Assembly: GCF_900166985.1 (NCBI RefSeq)
Contig: NZ_FUZK01000002.1
Coordinates: 186,001-250,000, forward strand
Reading direction: 5' to 3'
Origin: Acholeplasma oculi
GTDB lineage: Bacteria; Bacillota_I; Bacilli_A; Acholeplasmatales; Acholeplasmataceae
DNA length: 64,000 nucleotides
Position numbers and translations under genes: made by a program. Of the stretch, positions 35,852 through 44,664 are shown one piece after another (the first letter of the stretch is position 1; each line of letters starts with the position of its first letter). Below the pieces are notes generated by a model, which saw only the letters and a list, made by a program, of their open reading frames with translations, searched no databases and was not told the origin of the DNA.

Positions 35852-37141
35852 TTACTCTAACTCCAATAATTCTATAAATTTAAACATCTGACGATATTCA
35901 TTAAGGATTAAATGATCATCTTTTAATCGTGAATCAATTCTTGCTGCCAAACTGTATTTGTCATTTAGAAAACACTCAATGATATCTTCATGAATAATGA
36001 CTTCTAAGTTGATTTCAGTTAAGTCTTCTACCCTTGTTTTAGAAAACACTTTTTCATCATGCATGATTTTTAGTTCATTTTGATCAATTGTTAACTTAAC
36101 TTTTGATTTTTCGAATCTTACTGTTAATTCACTTAATTGATTTTTGATGTTGATGTGTGTTTTATCCGTTTTTAAATTGATTTTTGTTGGTTCATTAAAA
36201 TTATTCTTTTCAAATACTTTAACTTCTGAAAATTTGTTAAGCAGTGGTGATTTCTTAATATATAACTTACCTTCTGTTCCAACATAGATTTCTCTAGGTA
36301 TACTTAAGGCACCACCCCAATGATTTCCACTGTGTTGTAGTGGAATCCAACCATAAACTAAATTATGATTGTTAAAGACTTCAACTTGAGCTGCGCATAA
36401 GTCTTCTCCATCTAACATATGCTCAGTCTTTGTTTGCCAGTCTTGTTCAAGAATACCTTTATTTTCTTCACCAATATAATAAGTTAAGCCACCGACGTGA
36501 TGATCTGTTCTTCTAGCCAAACTTACGAATAAGTACCAACGGTTATCAAATTTGATAAACTGAGCAACTTCTGGTTCACCATGATAACCATCCTTATATC
36601 GAATGAGTTCTTTACTAGTTTTTTCCCAAACATCTAACTGTTCAGTTTTGGATGTTGTTATAGAGATTAAACAGTCCATGACAGCATCATCATGTTTTAC
36701 ATAAGTGGTTGCTATCATTTGATATTTATTTATATCCTTATTAAAGAACACAAATGGGTCTCTAGATGATTGATATCCATTAATAGGAATATTAATATCA
36801 CCTTTTTCCCAATGAATTAAGTCTTTACTCTTAGAACTACCAATATATGTACCAGCACCATAAAATGTATAAAATAACTCGTTGTAATTAGTAATAGCTA
36901 GTACGAAATATTCAGTATTTGATGGGTTATTAGGATTATTTATAATCTCTACTTTTTCAAATGTTGATAAATCATTACTTCTTAGTAATGCTGATGAATA
37001 CTTTCCATTTGTTTTCAGATAGAACATATAAAGTTTTTGATCATAATAATATGGATGTACATCACCGATAGGTGTTTCTAGTACATGGTGCAGATCATTT
37101 ATCTTCACTAATTTCTTTAAATCAATTTGAAATGGACTCAT
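35852..37141 (-). CDS. GH32 cytoplasmic enzyme, GDVHP/EPEV subtype
   Basis: The 429-residue protein lacks a signal peptide. It has PIGDVHPYYYDQKLYMFY, SSRDPFVFF, GEPEVAQFI and DGEDLCAAQVEV, the same motif set as the lipoprotein at 32222-34312. The pair look like an outside/inside division of labour on the same linkage. Its start codon overlaps the stop of the 57-residue membrane-protein gene (ATGA). Confidence 0.87.
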   Translation of the reverse strand: MSPFQIDLKKLVKINDLHHVLETPIGDVHPYYYDQKLYMFYLKTNGKYSSALLRSNDLSTFEKVEIINNPNNPSNTEYFVLAITNYNELFYTFYGAGTYIGSSKSKDLIHWEKGDINIPINGYQSSRDPFVFFNKDINKYQMIATTYVKHDDAVMDCLISITTSKTEQLDVWEKTSKELIRYKDGYHGEPEVAQFIKFDNRWYLFVSLARRTDHHVGGLTYYIGEENKGILEQDWQTKTEHMLDGEDLCAAQVEVFNNHNLVYGWIPLQHSGNHWGGALSIPREIYVGTEGKLYIKKSPLLNKFSEVKVFEKNNFNEPTKINLKTDKTHINIKNQLSELTVRFEKSKVKLTIDQNELKIMHDEKVFSKTRVEDLTEINLEVIIHEDIIECFLNDKYSLAARIDSRLKDDHLILNEYRQMFKFIELLELE

Positions 37142-37311
37142 TTTTTTATTTCTCCTTTGATTCTTTTAAATGAAACGATTAATAAAGTTAAATTAATAAG
37201 AAGTGAAAAAACTGAAATGTACCATTCAGCAGAAAACATATCTACCCACAGAATAAAGAATAAAGATAGTAAACCAAATGCAATTGATAATCTAAGAACT
37301 AAACTGTTCAT
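37138..37311 (-). CDS. Small two-helix membrane protein, 57 residues
   Basis: This short gene is coupled at both ends. Its ATG overlaps the TGA of the OppF-like gene (TGATG), and its TGA overlaps the ATG of the next GH32 gene (ATGA). The product begins MNSLVLRLSIAFGLLSLFFI, with a short loop (WVDMFSAEWY) and a second helix (ISVFSLLINLTLLIVSF), then a basic tail KRIKGEIKK. The tight coupling is the main argument that it is real. It may be an accessory of the ABC transporter; no family is recognised. Confidence 0.72.
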   Translation of the reverse strand: MNSLVLRLSIAFGLLSLFFILWVDMFSAEWYISVFSLLINLTLLIVSFKRIKGEIKK

Positions 37312-38153
37312 CAATAAGATTCCCCTTCAATTTCAATATCATCAAATGTATTGAGTGTTGGATCAGGTATTGGTACTGCACGAATTAATGCTTTTGTGTA
37401 ATTATGTTGCGGATTTTTTAAAATACTTTCAATATTACCAGTTTCAACAACTTCACCCTTATACATAACAACGATTCTACCTTCTTGAGCGATGAATCTG
37501 GCGGTTGCTAAGTCATGGGTTATATAAATAAATGTGACACCCATTTTTTTATTTAAAGTATTCATTAAGTTTAAAATTGATAATCTTAATGAAACGTCAA
37601 TCATACTTACCGGTTCATCTGCCACAATGATTTTAGGATTTAGTGAAATTGCTCTTGCCATTAACACACGTTGTCTTTGCCCACCTGATAATTGGTGAGG
37701 AAATTTATCTAAGAATCGATCGACTGGGATTAATCCTATTAGTCCCATTAAATCTACAATCTTTTCATCAATTTCAGCTTTTGTCATTCGTTTATTATAT
37801 GTTTTAATTGGTGCGTATAAACTTTGATAAATTGTTTTAACTGGGTTTAAGGCCGCATATGAATCTTGTTGAATAAACTGGATATTACTGTTGTGAACTT
37901 TTTTATTAATCATGCCGGTAAATTTCTTACCTTCATAATAAAGTTCACCACTGGTTGGTTTAATTAAACCTGTAATAATACGTCCAATCGTTGTTTTACC
38001 ACTGCCAGACTCGCCAACAACAGCTATGATTTCACCTTTGTTAATTGTTAAATTGACATTTTTCAATGCTTGAAAGGTTTTATTTTTACTCATAAAACCA
38101 ATCTTTTTAGTGAATATCATGTTTATATCATCAAGTCTCATTAATTCTTCCAT
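37311..38153 (-). CDS. Oligopeptide/oligosaccharide ABC transporter ATPase (OppF/DppF-like)
   Basis: It has Walker A VVGESGSGKTTIGR, signature HQLSGGQRQRVLMARAI, Walker B KIIVADEPVSMIDVS, H-switch and the C-terminal Opp extension (NPQHNYTKALIRAVPIPDP). I start it at ATG 38153, with AGGT upstream, giving 280 residues. It pairs with the OppD-like ATPase encoded immediately upstream. Family 5 transporters of this type carry peptides, but in several bacteria they carry oligosaccharides, which fits this locus. Confidence 0.9.
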   Translation of the reverse strand: MEELMRLDDINMIFTKKIGFMSKNKTFQALKNVNLTINKGEIIAVVGESGSGKTTIGRIITGLIKPTSGELYYEGKKFTGMINKKVHNSNIQFIQQDSYAALNPVKTIYQSLYAPIKTYNKRMTKAEIDEKIVDLMGLIGLIPVDRFLDKFPHQLSGGQRQRVLMARAISLNPKIIVADEPVSMIDVSLRLSILNLMNTLNKKMGVTFIYITHDLATARFIAQEGRIVVMYKGEVVETGNIESILKNPQHNYTKALIRAVPIPDPTLNTFDDIEIEGESY

Positions 38154-38162
38154 TGTTGGCAC

Positions 38163-39038
38163 CTACTTAGTTTTTGGTTTTAGTCTACTTAAATCAATTG
38201 GTAATTCATCATAAATTTTAAAGTCTTTAACATCACCGATAAGTGATGGTGTAGACTCAATAAGTCTTCTTGTATATGCATGTTGACTCTTTTTAAAGAC
38301 ATCAAACGTTGTTCCGTATTCCACCAGTTTACCGTTATACATGACACCAACATAATTTGCATATTTAGCGACAATAGCAATATCATGGGTCATTAGTAAC
38401 ATGGTGATACCTAATTCTTTATTAATTCTTCTTAAGATTTTGAAAATATAGTCTTGAGTAATAACGTCAAGTGCTGTTGTTGGTTCATCTAAAATGATGA
38501 GTTCTGGTTCTAACAGTAAACTAAATGCGATCATTACTCTTTGTTTCATGCCACCTGATAATTCATGTGGATATGAATTTAATACTCTTTCATAGTCAAG
38601 TTTGACATATTTTAATACTTCGATTGTTCTTTTTTCGACATCACTTTTTGATAAGTGTGGTTGATGTTCGATTGCTGTTTCATAGAACTGATCAAAGATT
38701 GTCATAACTGGATTTAATGTGTTTTGAGATGCTTGGAACACCATCGATACTTTTGACCATCTAAAATCTTTAATACCGTGATAATCCAGTTCATCGATTC
38801 TTATACTTTCATCCTTAGTGTGCATTGTAACTGAACCGTTTGAAAGTTTACCAGGACTACTAATATTTTGAAGAATAGCATTAGCTAGTGTTGTTTTACC
38901 ACTGCCTGATTCTCCGACTAGAGCAGTGATTGTTCCTCTTTTAATATCAAAGTCAACATTATCAACTGCACAAAGTGTATATTTCTTCATGAAATATTCA
39001 ATTGTAATATTTCTCATTTCAATGATGTTTTCATTCAT
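38163..39038 (-). CDS. Oligopeptide/oligosaccharide ABC transporter ATPase (OppD/DppD-like)
   Basis: The 291-residue ATPase has VALVGESGSGKTTLANAIL, HELSGGMKQRVMIAFSLLLEP, ELIILDEPTTALDV and the OppD end (KSQHAYTRRLIESTPSLIGD). It forms the nucleotide-binding pair with the next gene product. Short spacing on both sides places it in the transporter cluster. Confidence 0.92.
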   Translation of the reverse strand: MNENIIEMRNITIEYFMKKYTLCAVDNVDFDIKRGTITALVGESGSGKTTLANAILQNISSPGKLSNGSVTMHTKDESIRIDELDYHGIKDFRWSKVSMVFQASQNTLNPVMTIFDQFYETAIEHQPHLSKSDVEKRTIEVLKYVKLDYERVLNSYPHELSGGMKQRVMIAFSLLLEPELIILDEPTTALDVITQDYIFKILRRINKELGITMLLMTHDIAIVAKYANYVGVMYNGKLVEYGTTFDVFKKSQHAYTRRLIESTPSLIGDVKDFKIYDELPIDLSRLKPKTK

Positions 39039-39040
39039 AG

Positions 39041-39964
39041 TTAGTTCACCTTCAATCTAGGATTTAAGAGTTCATCTAATCCATTGGCAAATAATAATGC
39101 ACCAACTTGGAATAAAACAACTGCTACTAATGGTTTTAATAAGAATGCTAGAGCATCTGGATTAATTAACCCTTGTACACGGGCTCTATGAATCATTGCA
39201 CCCCAGTTTGAAGGTTCAAATGCTGCTAAACCTAACATCATAATCCCAACACTACCTGTAATTGCTGATTTCATAATCATAACAAAGTTAACGATGACAT
39301 ATGAATAAATATTAGGTAGTAACTCTTTAAAAATAATATGGGTTTGACTCATATTCATGACTTTACATATTTGAATAAAATCACGTTCTTTTAAACTCAT
39401 GATTTGAGCTCTGATGGCACGACATAATCCAGCCCAATTCCAAATACTTAATACTAAAGCAAATGTTAATGCATCTTCAATTGTAATAAGCTGTGCTAAT
39501 AATAAGAGAATTGGGAAACTTGGAATGGTTAAGAATAAATTCGTAATACCTTGAATGATTTTATCTACCGTACCACCAGCAAAACCGGAAATAATTCCCA
39601 GTGTCACACCAATACACACTGTAAAGATGGCTGTGAGTAAGGCAATTGATAATACATTACCTGCACCAAAGATTAATTGTCTAAATATATCTCTTCCAAG
39701 TTCATCGGTTCCTAACCAATGTTCAAATGATATTGGTGCATATCTGTTTTCCCAATTGGTTGCTTGATCATAAGGGAAAATCATTGGTCCAAAGATGGCC
39801 AGTAAGACAAATACTGCAAGAATGGTAAAGCCTATGGCTGTTTGTTTATTACTATAAATACTTTGGAGCATTTGTTTGATTTTTGACCAAATGCTTAATA
39901 AAAACTTTTTGAGGTTTGACATAAATTCAGGGAATTTAGGAGTTTGTGTATTTTGATTTGTCAT
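39041..39964 (-). CDS. ABC transporter permease (OppC/DppC-like)
   Basis: The 307-residue permease has an N-terminal cytoplasmic segment, TAIGFTILAVFVLLAIFGPMIFPYD, then HWLGTDELGRDIFRQLIFGAGNVL (family-typical LGTDxxGRD) and five more helices. An EAA-like loop (LCRAIRAQIMSLKERDFIQI) contacts the ATPases. It forms a heterodimer with the OppB-like permease, whose stop it overlaps by 4 bp. Confidence 0.92.
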   Translation of the reverse strand: MTNQNTQTPKFPEFMSNLKKFLLSIWSKIKQMLQSIYSNKQTAIGFTILAVFVLLAIFGPMIFPYDQATNWENRYAPISFEHWLGTDELGRDIFRQLIFGAGNVLSIALLTAIFTVCIGVTLGIISGFAGGTVDKIIQGITNLFLTIPSFPILLLLAQLITIEDALTFALVLSIWNWAGLCRAIRAQIMSLKERDFIQICKVMNMSQTHIIFKELLPNIYSYVIVNFVMIMKSAITGSVGIMMLGLAAFEPSNWGAMIHRARVQGLINPDALAFLLKPLVAVVLFQVGALLFANGLDELLNPRLKVN

Positions 39965-41028
39965 TCTGAATCCCTCCTAATTCTTGGGTCAATAAATGAG
40001 TAAATTGAATCAGCGATTAAATTAACAATAATTACCATGACACTGGTGAAGAAGAGAATCCCTTGTACAACAAAGAAATCTCTAGAACCAATTCTTGCTG
40101 ATAATTCTGAACCAATCCCTGGATAGTTAAAGATACTTTCCATCAATGGTGCACCACCGAATAAGATACCAAAGGATACTGCCATTGATGTAATTAAAGG
40201 AAGTAATGCATTTTTATGTAAATATTTTTTAGCAATAACTTTTTCAGAAACCCCACGGGCTCTGGCTGCCATGATATAGTCTTCACCTAACACACCAATT
40301 GCACTACCTCTCATCAGCATTGCCCATGAACCTATTTGAGATATGACATATGCTAGTACGGGTAAGAATGCATGATGTAAGACACTTAAGATGAAGCCAA
40401 TATTTAAGCCTGGATCAAACTTAATATCGTAGTTCCCAGAAGGTGGGAATAATCCAAAACGATATGCAAAGATTGAAACAAGTAATAACCCGATTAAATA
40501 ATCTGGTATAGATGTCGAAACAACAATGAATGAGAAATACACTTTATGTTTCTTACCATCTCTTTTTCTTGCCATTGAAGCCCCCATCTTAGTTCCGATT
40601 AAGAAACTAATTAAGAGTGAAACTGAAGCAATAAATAATGTCCACGGGAGTAGGTTTTTAATAATAAGGTTGGCAGTTATTGCTTCAGTATACAAACTTC
40701 GTCCAAGTTCGCCTCTCATGATTCCACCGAAATATCTTGCAAATTGTAGGAAGATATTTTCGTTTGGATCATAATTTAACATCATAACTGCTAGTCTTCT
40801 AGCTTCTTCATAAGGAATATTTCGCTGACTAGCTAAATTGAGTGCATAGTTGTGAACAATATCCCCAGGAATTAACCTCAAGACAAAGAAAATCAGTATG
40901 GTTGCAAGAAATACAGTAATTAATGCAACGCCTACTTTAACGAATAAAAATCGATATTTGTATAAAAAGTTGGCTATTTTATTCATTATTTGAATTGGTT
41001 TTTTAGCCTGATTAGAATTATTATTCAT
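39961..41028 (-). CDS. ABC transporter permease (OppB/DppB-like)
   Basis: The 355-residue permease has VALITVFLATILIFFVLRLIPGD, a long extracellular loop, IPDYLIGLLLVSIFAYRFGLFPPSG and the EAA loop DYIMAARARGVSEKVIAKKYLHKNALLP. It ends IADSIYSFIDPRIR, typical of OppB. Longer than usual at the N-terminus. Confidence 0.92.
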   Translation of the reverse strand: MNNNSNQAKKPIQIMNKIANFLYKYRFLFVKVGVALITVFLATILIFFVLRLIPGDIVHNYALNLASQRNIPYEEARRLAVMMLNYDPNENIFLQFARYFGGIMRGELGRSLYTEAITANLIIKNLLPWTLFIASVSLLISFLIGTKMGASMARKRDGKKHKVYFSFIVVSTSIPDYLIGLLLVSIFAYRFGLFPPSGNYDIKFDPGLNIGFILSVLHHAFLPVLAYVISQIGSWAMLMRGSAIGVLGEDYIMAARARGVSEKVIAKKYLHKNALLPLITSMAVSFGILFGGAPLMESIFNYPGIGSELSARIGSRDFFVVQGILFFTSVMVIIVNLIADSIYSFIDPRIRRDSE

Positions 41029-41041
41029 AATTCACTCCATC

Positions 41042-42946
41042 CTATTTTTCTTTTGTTGGTTTATAAATACCTGTAACAAATACTGTTGAGTTAGCATAGT
41101 GTAAATTTGTTTTAGCAACTAAGAAGAATTCCTCAGTATTTACACCTGGTACATAAGTTACGTTACGGTCAACACTCCAGTAAGACTCTAGTGGAACACC
41201 GTCAATCATACTGACATCAATGAAACTACCTGTAACGTTTTGATAGAATTGAACACCAATGTTCATCTTAGAAATACCTACAATAAGTGACCCAATAGTA
41301 TCTTCTAATCGATCTTCAGGAAGTGAATATAAAATATCTACAACATCTGAGAATTGAATTTTACCACCAGGGTTTTTAAGATCATCAACGACTAAGTTAA
41401 TACGATTTGATAATGGTGAAATTTGACCATCATCACCAATCATGTCAGCTGGGAATCTTGGAATATGCGCATATCTACTATAGACATCAGCAAATTGTTT
41501 TAATGAACCGGTTGGGTATGAGAAACTCATATTTAAGTCAGTCCAGTGAACAACTAAATCATAAGAACTATCTTCAGCAGTACCATTTGCATAAAGGTTT
41601 GAACCATCTGTTTTAATTAATACAGTATCGATACCAAAGCCATTAAGTGCTGCTTGTGCAGCCTCAGCTGATGCTGATTGTCCTGGATGGTTTTGGTCAA
41701 CCCCCATATAAAGTTTGATTGGCTCACCATTTCTATGCCACTTGTTGTTAACTTTTGTCCAACCAGCTTCTTCTAATAATTGTGTCGCTTTTTGTTGATT
41801 AAATGAATAGTTAGTAACATCTTGGTAATAATCTCCAGTCCATCTTTCTGCTTCTGATGGTGCCATACCTAGAATTGATTTATATGATGTAATCGCATAC
41901 GGGTTACCAGCATTTTTAATCTCTTCTCTATTAAAGATGTATTGGAAAGCTTCTCTAACTTTATCTGTCCAATAATCTTTTTCTAAGTTGAAGATAATAC
42001 CAATCGCACCTGGGTCAAACATCTTTAAGTGAACTAAGTTTTGATTTTGATTTAAGATTGCATTTAAAGTATCAATTGGTGCTAATCCATCTTGATAGTG
42101 GATTGTTCCGTTTGCTAGCATGTTGTATGTTTGATTTAAATCACTCGATGAATAAACTTCTACTGTATCAAACTCAACTAAGTCAGCTGCCCAGTGTTGT
42201 TTATTCTTAACCATAATCATTTGAGTAGGTGTAACTTTTTGAAGTTTGAATGGGCCTGTTGCTACAAACCATGATGGATTATGTGCTCTATATGCTGCTG
42301 TGTTTGCTTGTAATTCAGCAATTTGAGATCCTGTTGAGAATTTATTGAATGCTCCCCAAGTTGTTGAGTCATCAGGAATTGATGGACTTTCATTAACGAT
42401 TCTAATTGCTATGTCTGCATAGGTTTTAAATTCGTTATATTGAACTGTGCCATTTCTATCTTGAGCAATTAATAATTCCTTAACGCTATTAACTGGTAAT
42501 CTGTTTGGATTCCAAACAATTTTTACAGTTTTATCGTCAATCTTATCAATAGACATCATATAGTTAGTAGCTATTGTGTGATTTAAATAATAGTATGCAA
42601 TAACGTCTTGAGCGACAAAATCATCACCATTGTGCCATTTAGCATTTTCTTTAATCTTAATGATGGTTTCTGTGTCACTAATGTGATCCATTGGACCATA
42701 TGCTAATTGTGGAACAATTTCATCTGTTGATCTAACGTAAGTATAAAGACCTTCGACTGAGAACCAGTTTAATGGACCAATGTTAGTTCCTCCATTAAAG
42801 TGATTAACAATTCCGTTTCTCTCCCAAGAAGAGATAATTTTAAAAGTTTTCTCACTATTGAATAAACTATTTTCACCACAAGCAAGTAAGATTGTTGATA
42901 GTGTTAAAAGCATAGTGAGCAGATAAAATCTTTTCATTAATTTCAT
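41042..42946 (-). CDS. Family 5 extracellular solute-binding lipoprotein
   Basis: The signal peptide ends in lipobox LLAC (about residue 23). The 634-residue protein has the SBP_bac_5 pattern: FVAQDVIAYYYLNHTIA, FVATGPFKLQKVTPTQMIMVKN, KVREAFQYIFNREEI and QQKATQLLEEAGWTKVNNKW. It delivers ligand to the Opp-like permeases. With four GH32 enzymes in the same locus, the ligand is probably an oligosaccharide. It overlaps the upstream GH32 gene by 4 bp. Confidence 0.9.
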   Translation of the reverse strand: MKLMKRFYLLTMLLTLSTILLACGENSLFNSEKTFKIISSWERNGIVNHFNGGTNIGPLNWFSVEGLYTYVRSTDEIVPQLAYGPMDHISDTETIIKIKENAKWHNGDDFVAQDVIAYYYLNHTIATNYMMSIDKIDDKTVKIVWNPNRLPVNSVKELLIAQDRNGTVQYNEFKTYADIAIRIVNESPSIPDDSTTWGAFNKFSTGSQIAELQANTAAYRAHNPSWFVATGPFKLQKVTPTQMIMVKNKQHWAADLVEFDTVEVYSSSDLNQTYNMLANGTIHYQDGLAPIDTLNAILNQNQNLVHLKMFDPGAIGIIFNLEKDYWTDKVREAFQYIFNREEIKNAGNPYAITSYKSILGMAPSEAERWTGDYYQDVTNYSFNQQKATQLLEEAGWTKVNNKWHRNGEPIKLYMGVDQNHPGQSASAEAAQAALNGFGIDTVLIKTDGSNLYANGTAEDSSYDLVVHWTDLNMSFSYPTGSLKQFADVYSRYAHIPRFPADMIGDDGQISPLSNRINLVVDDLKNPGGKIQFSDVVDILYSLPEDRLEDTIGSLIVGISKMNIGVQFYQNVTGSFIDVSMIDGVPLESYWSVDRNVTYVPGVNTEEFFLVAKTNLHYANSTVFVTGIYKPTKEK

Positions 42947-44346
42947 ACTTCATTCTCCTTTTTCAATTTTTTATATTGAACATTTTTAAATTCGACATCA
43001 CCATGTTTGATGAATAGTGATAAACCACTTCCACCTTTTTGATACATTCTTGAAGATAAAGCAATTTTGTTATCGACATAACAAATACAAATATCTTTTT
43101 CTACAATGATTTTCACTTCATGTTCGTGATTTGTTTTAAATCGATAATTTCTATATACGTTTCTAAAGTTATTGAAACTCCAAGCCTCAACTGGTAAGTT
43201 ATCAAAGGATAATTTATCTTTCGCATAATCCATGAAATATGCGTATGCGAAATCTTCTTTAAGACTGTGTCGTAACATTACACCAATTTGATATGCATCA
43301 TCAGTTTTAAATTTAAAGGTAAGCATGTATGATTCATCAACTTCGTCTTTAACTAAAAATGATTTAAGTTTATCTTTTGATTGAATAATAACTTTATCGT
43401 ATTCAAGTTCAGTTTTAAACATGTTTTCAATTGATGTAGGTAAACTTACATTAAGTGAACCATCTTTATCGGCATCAATCTTATGTACTTCTAAGCTACC
43501 TCCCCAATGCCAGAAGTTTTTATCATTTTCTTCATGCTTGGTAGGGTTCCACCCAAATAAGAATCGTTCATTCTTATCATTTGTTATACTTTTAGCTGCA
43601 TAGAAGGCACGACCATCAAAAGCATCATTCTTTAGAGCTTTCCATGGGCCATGTAATGAATCTGAAACGACATATCTTGTTAAGCATTGATCGGTAAATT
43701 CAGAGTAGATTAAATACCATTTACCATTAATTTTGAAAATATCAGGACATTCATGCGCATAGTATGCAGATGGCATCCAAATGACTTCATCAAATGTCCA
43801 TTTAACTAAGTCATCTGATTTATAGAGAATAGTTACACCTGATCTTGTTTTATGGGTATTTTTAGTTCTTGCAGTAATTGCCATTTTATATTCGCCTTTA
43901 AATTCAAAAACGAATGGATCACGCCAATCATGTAATTCAAAATCAATACCTTCAGAATAAAATGTATCTTCTTTAATTTTTGTCCAGTGTACTAAATCAT
44001 GACTCACTGCATGCATAATTGCTTGAACTTTTTTGCCTTCAACATCAAAGTGTGGATTATGACCAGTATAGAAAATATTATAAGTATCATCTTTTTTAAA
44101 TACAGAACCAGTAAAGATATATAAATCTTGTTCATCAATGCTTCCACGAGGTATAACTTCACCTAATTCTTTATATGAAGTAAAGTTTTTTGTAGTTACT
44201 AAATACCACGGTGTACCTTCACCATGTTTTTCTCTATCACGATAATCATGTAAATAGAATAGTTTAAATTCCCCATCTTCATAAAACGGGATGATATCTG
44301 CAACAAAGCCTTCGTCAGGTTGATAAAAAATTTTCTGTTTTGCCAT
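42943..44346 (-). CDS. GH32 cytoplasmic enzyme, classical subtype, first gene of operon
   Basis: I start it at ATG 44346 (MAKQKIFYQPDEGFVADIIP), six bases after AAGAGG. A longer upstream frame would run through both operators. It has VADIIPFYEDGEFKLFYLHD (nucleophile), HDWRDPFVFEF, YAHECPDIFKINGKW (acid/base Glu) and DGRAFYAAKS, then a sandwich domain, 467 residues. Lacking a signal peptide, it would cleave imported beta-fructosides. It leads the operon, just downstream of the twin LacI operators. Confidence 0.9.
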   Translation of the reverse strand: MAKQKIFYQPDEGFVADIIPFYEDGEFKLFYLHDYRDREKHGEGTPWYLVTTKNFTSYKELGEVIPRGSIDEQDLYIFTGSVFKKDDTYNIFYTGHNPHFDVEGKKVQAIMHAVSHDLVHWTKIKEDTFYSEGIDFELHDWRDPFVFEFKGEYKMAITARTKNTHKTRSGVTILYKSDDLVKWTFDEVIWMPSAYYAHECPDIFKINGKWYLIYSEFTDQCLTRYVVSDSLHGPWKALKNDAFDGRAFYAAKSITNDKNERFLFGWNPTKHEENDKNFWHWGGSLEVHKIDADKDGSLNVSLPTSIENMFKTELEYDKVIIQSKDKLKSFLVKDEVDESYMLTFKFKTDDAYQIGVMLRHSLKEDFAYAYFMDYAKDKLSFDNLPVEAWSFNNFRNVYRNYRFKTNHEHEVKIIVEKDICICYVDNKIALSSRMYQKGGSGLSLFIKHGDVEFKNVQYKKLKKENEV

Positions 44347-44370
44347 ATTTTCCTCTTCTTTTCTTATTTT

Positions 44371-44390
44371 TAGTGGCAACGTTGCCACTA
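44371..44390. promoter_or_regulatory. LacI-type operator O1
   Basis: This is a perfect 20-bp palindrome, TAGTGGCAACGTTGCCACTA, with the central CG of LacI-family sites. It lies 25 bp before the first GH32 start codon, where a bound repressor would block elongation. O2 lies 81 bp away centre to centre. Confidence 0.88.
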
Positions 44391-44451
44391 TTGCTTTAAT
44401 AATTAAGGTATAACCATTTATGATTTCCCTTATTTTTGTATTTATGATTCG

Positions 44452-44471
44452 ATATGGCAACGTTGCCATAT
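44452..44471. promoter_or_regulatory. LacI-type operator O2
   Basis: This is a perfect 20-bp palindrome with the same 14-bp TGGCAACGTTGCCA core as O1. It lies between the promoter and O1. A weaker third site, TGACAACGTTACCA, occurs at 44581-44594 upstream of the -35 box, so looping between sites is possible. Confidence 0.88.
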
Positions 44472-44510
44472 TATTATAAAATATTAAGCGTTTTGTTATT
44501 TTTTTATCAA

Positions 44511-44524
44511 AGTAAACGCTATCA
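44511..44524. promoter_or_regulatory. Possible CcpA cre site
   Basis: On the minus strand, TGATAGCGTTTACT matches the cre consensus TGWAANCGNTNWCA with one clear mismatch. It lies just downstream of the -10 box. Catabolite repression is an inference; a regulator of the LacI class could also bind here. Confidence 0.45.
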
Positions 44525-44533
44525 TTCACACAT

Positions 44534-44562
44534 ATAATATATGTAATGTTTTAAGATGTCAA
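44534..44562 (-). promoter_or_regulatory. Promoter of the sugar operon
   Basis: On the minus strand, TTGACA (44557-44562) and TATTAT (44534-44539) are separated by 17 bp. Transcription would then cross the cre-like site, O2 and O1 before the first gene. Confidence 0.7.
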
Positions 44563-44664
44563 GCGTTTTGATAAAAAATGTGACAACGTTACCAATTTTA
44601 GTAACAGTTAAAGGATTAGATTACGGAATCCTAGTACAAGCAGATGGTTCGAATTATGCTAGAT

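Noticed and set aside
42943-44529. Longer GH32 start at 44529
   Set aside because: The extension would be translated through both perfect operators and the promoter-proximal region. ATG 44346 has a proper ribosome site and matches the GH32 start.
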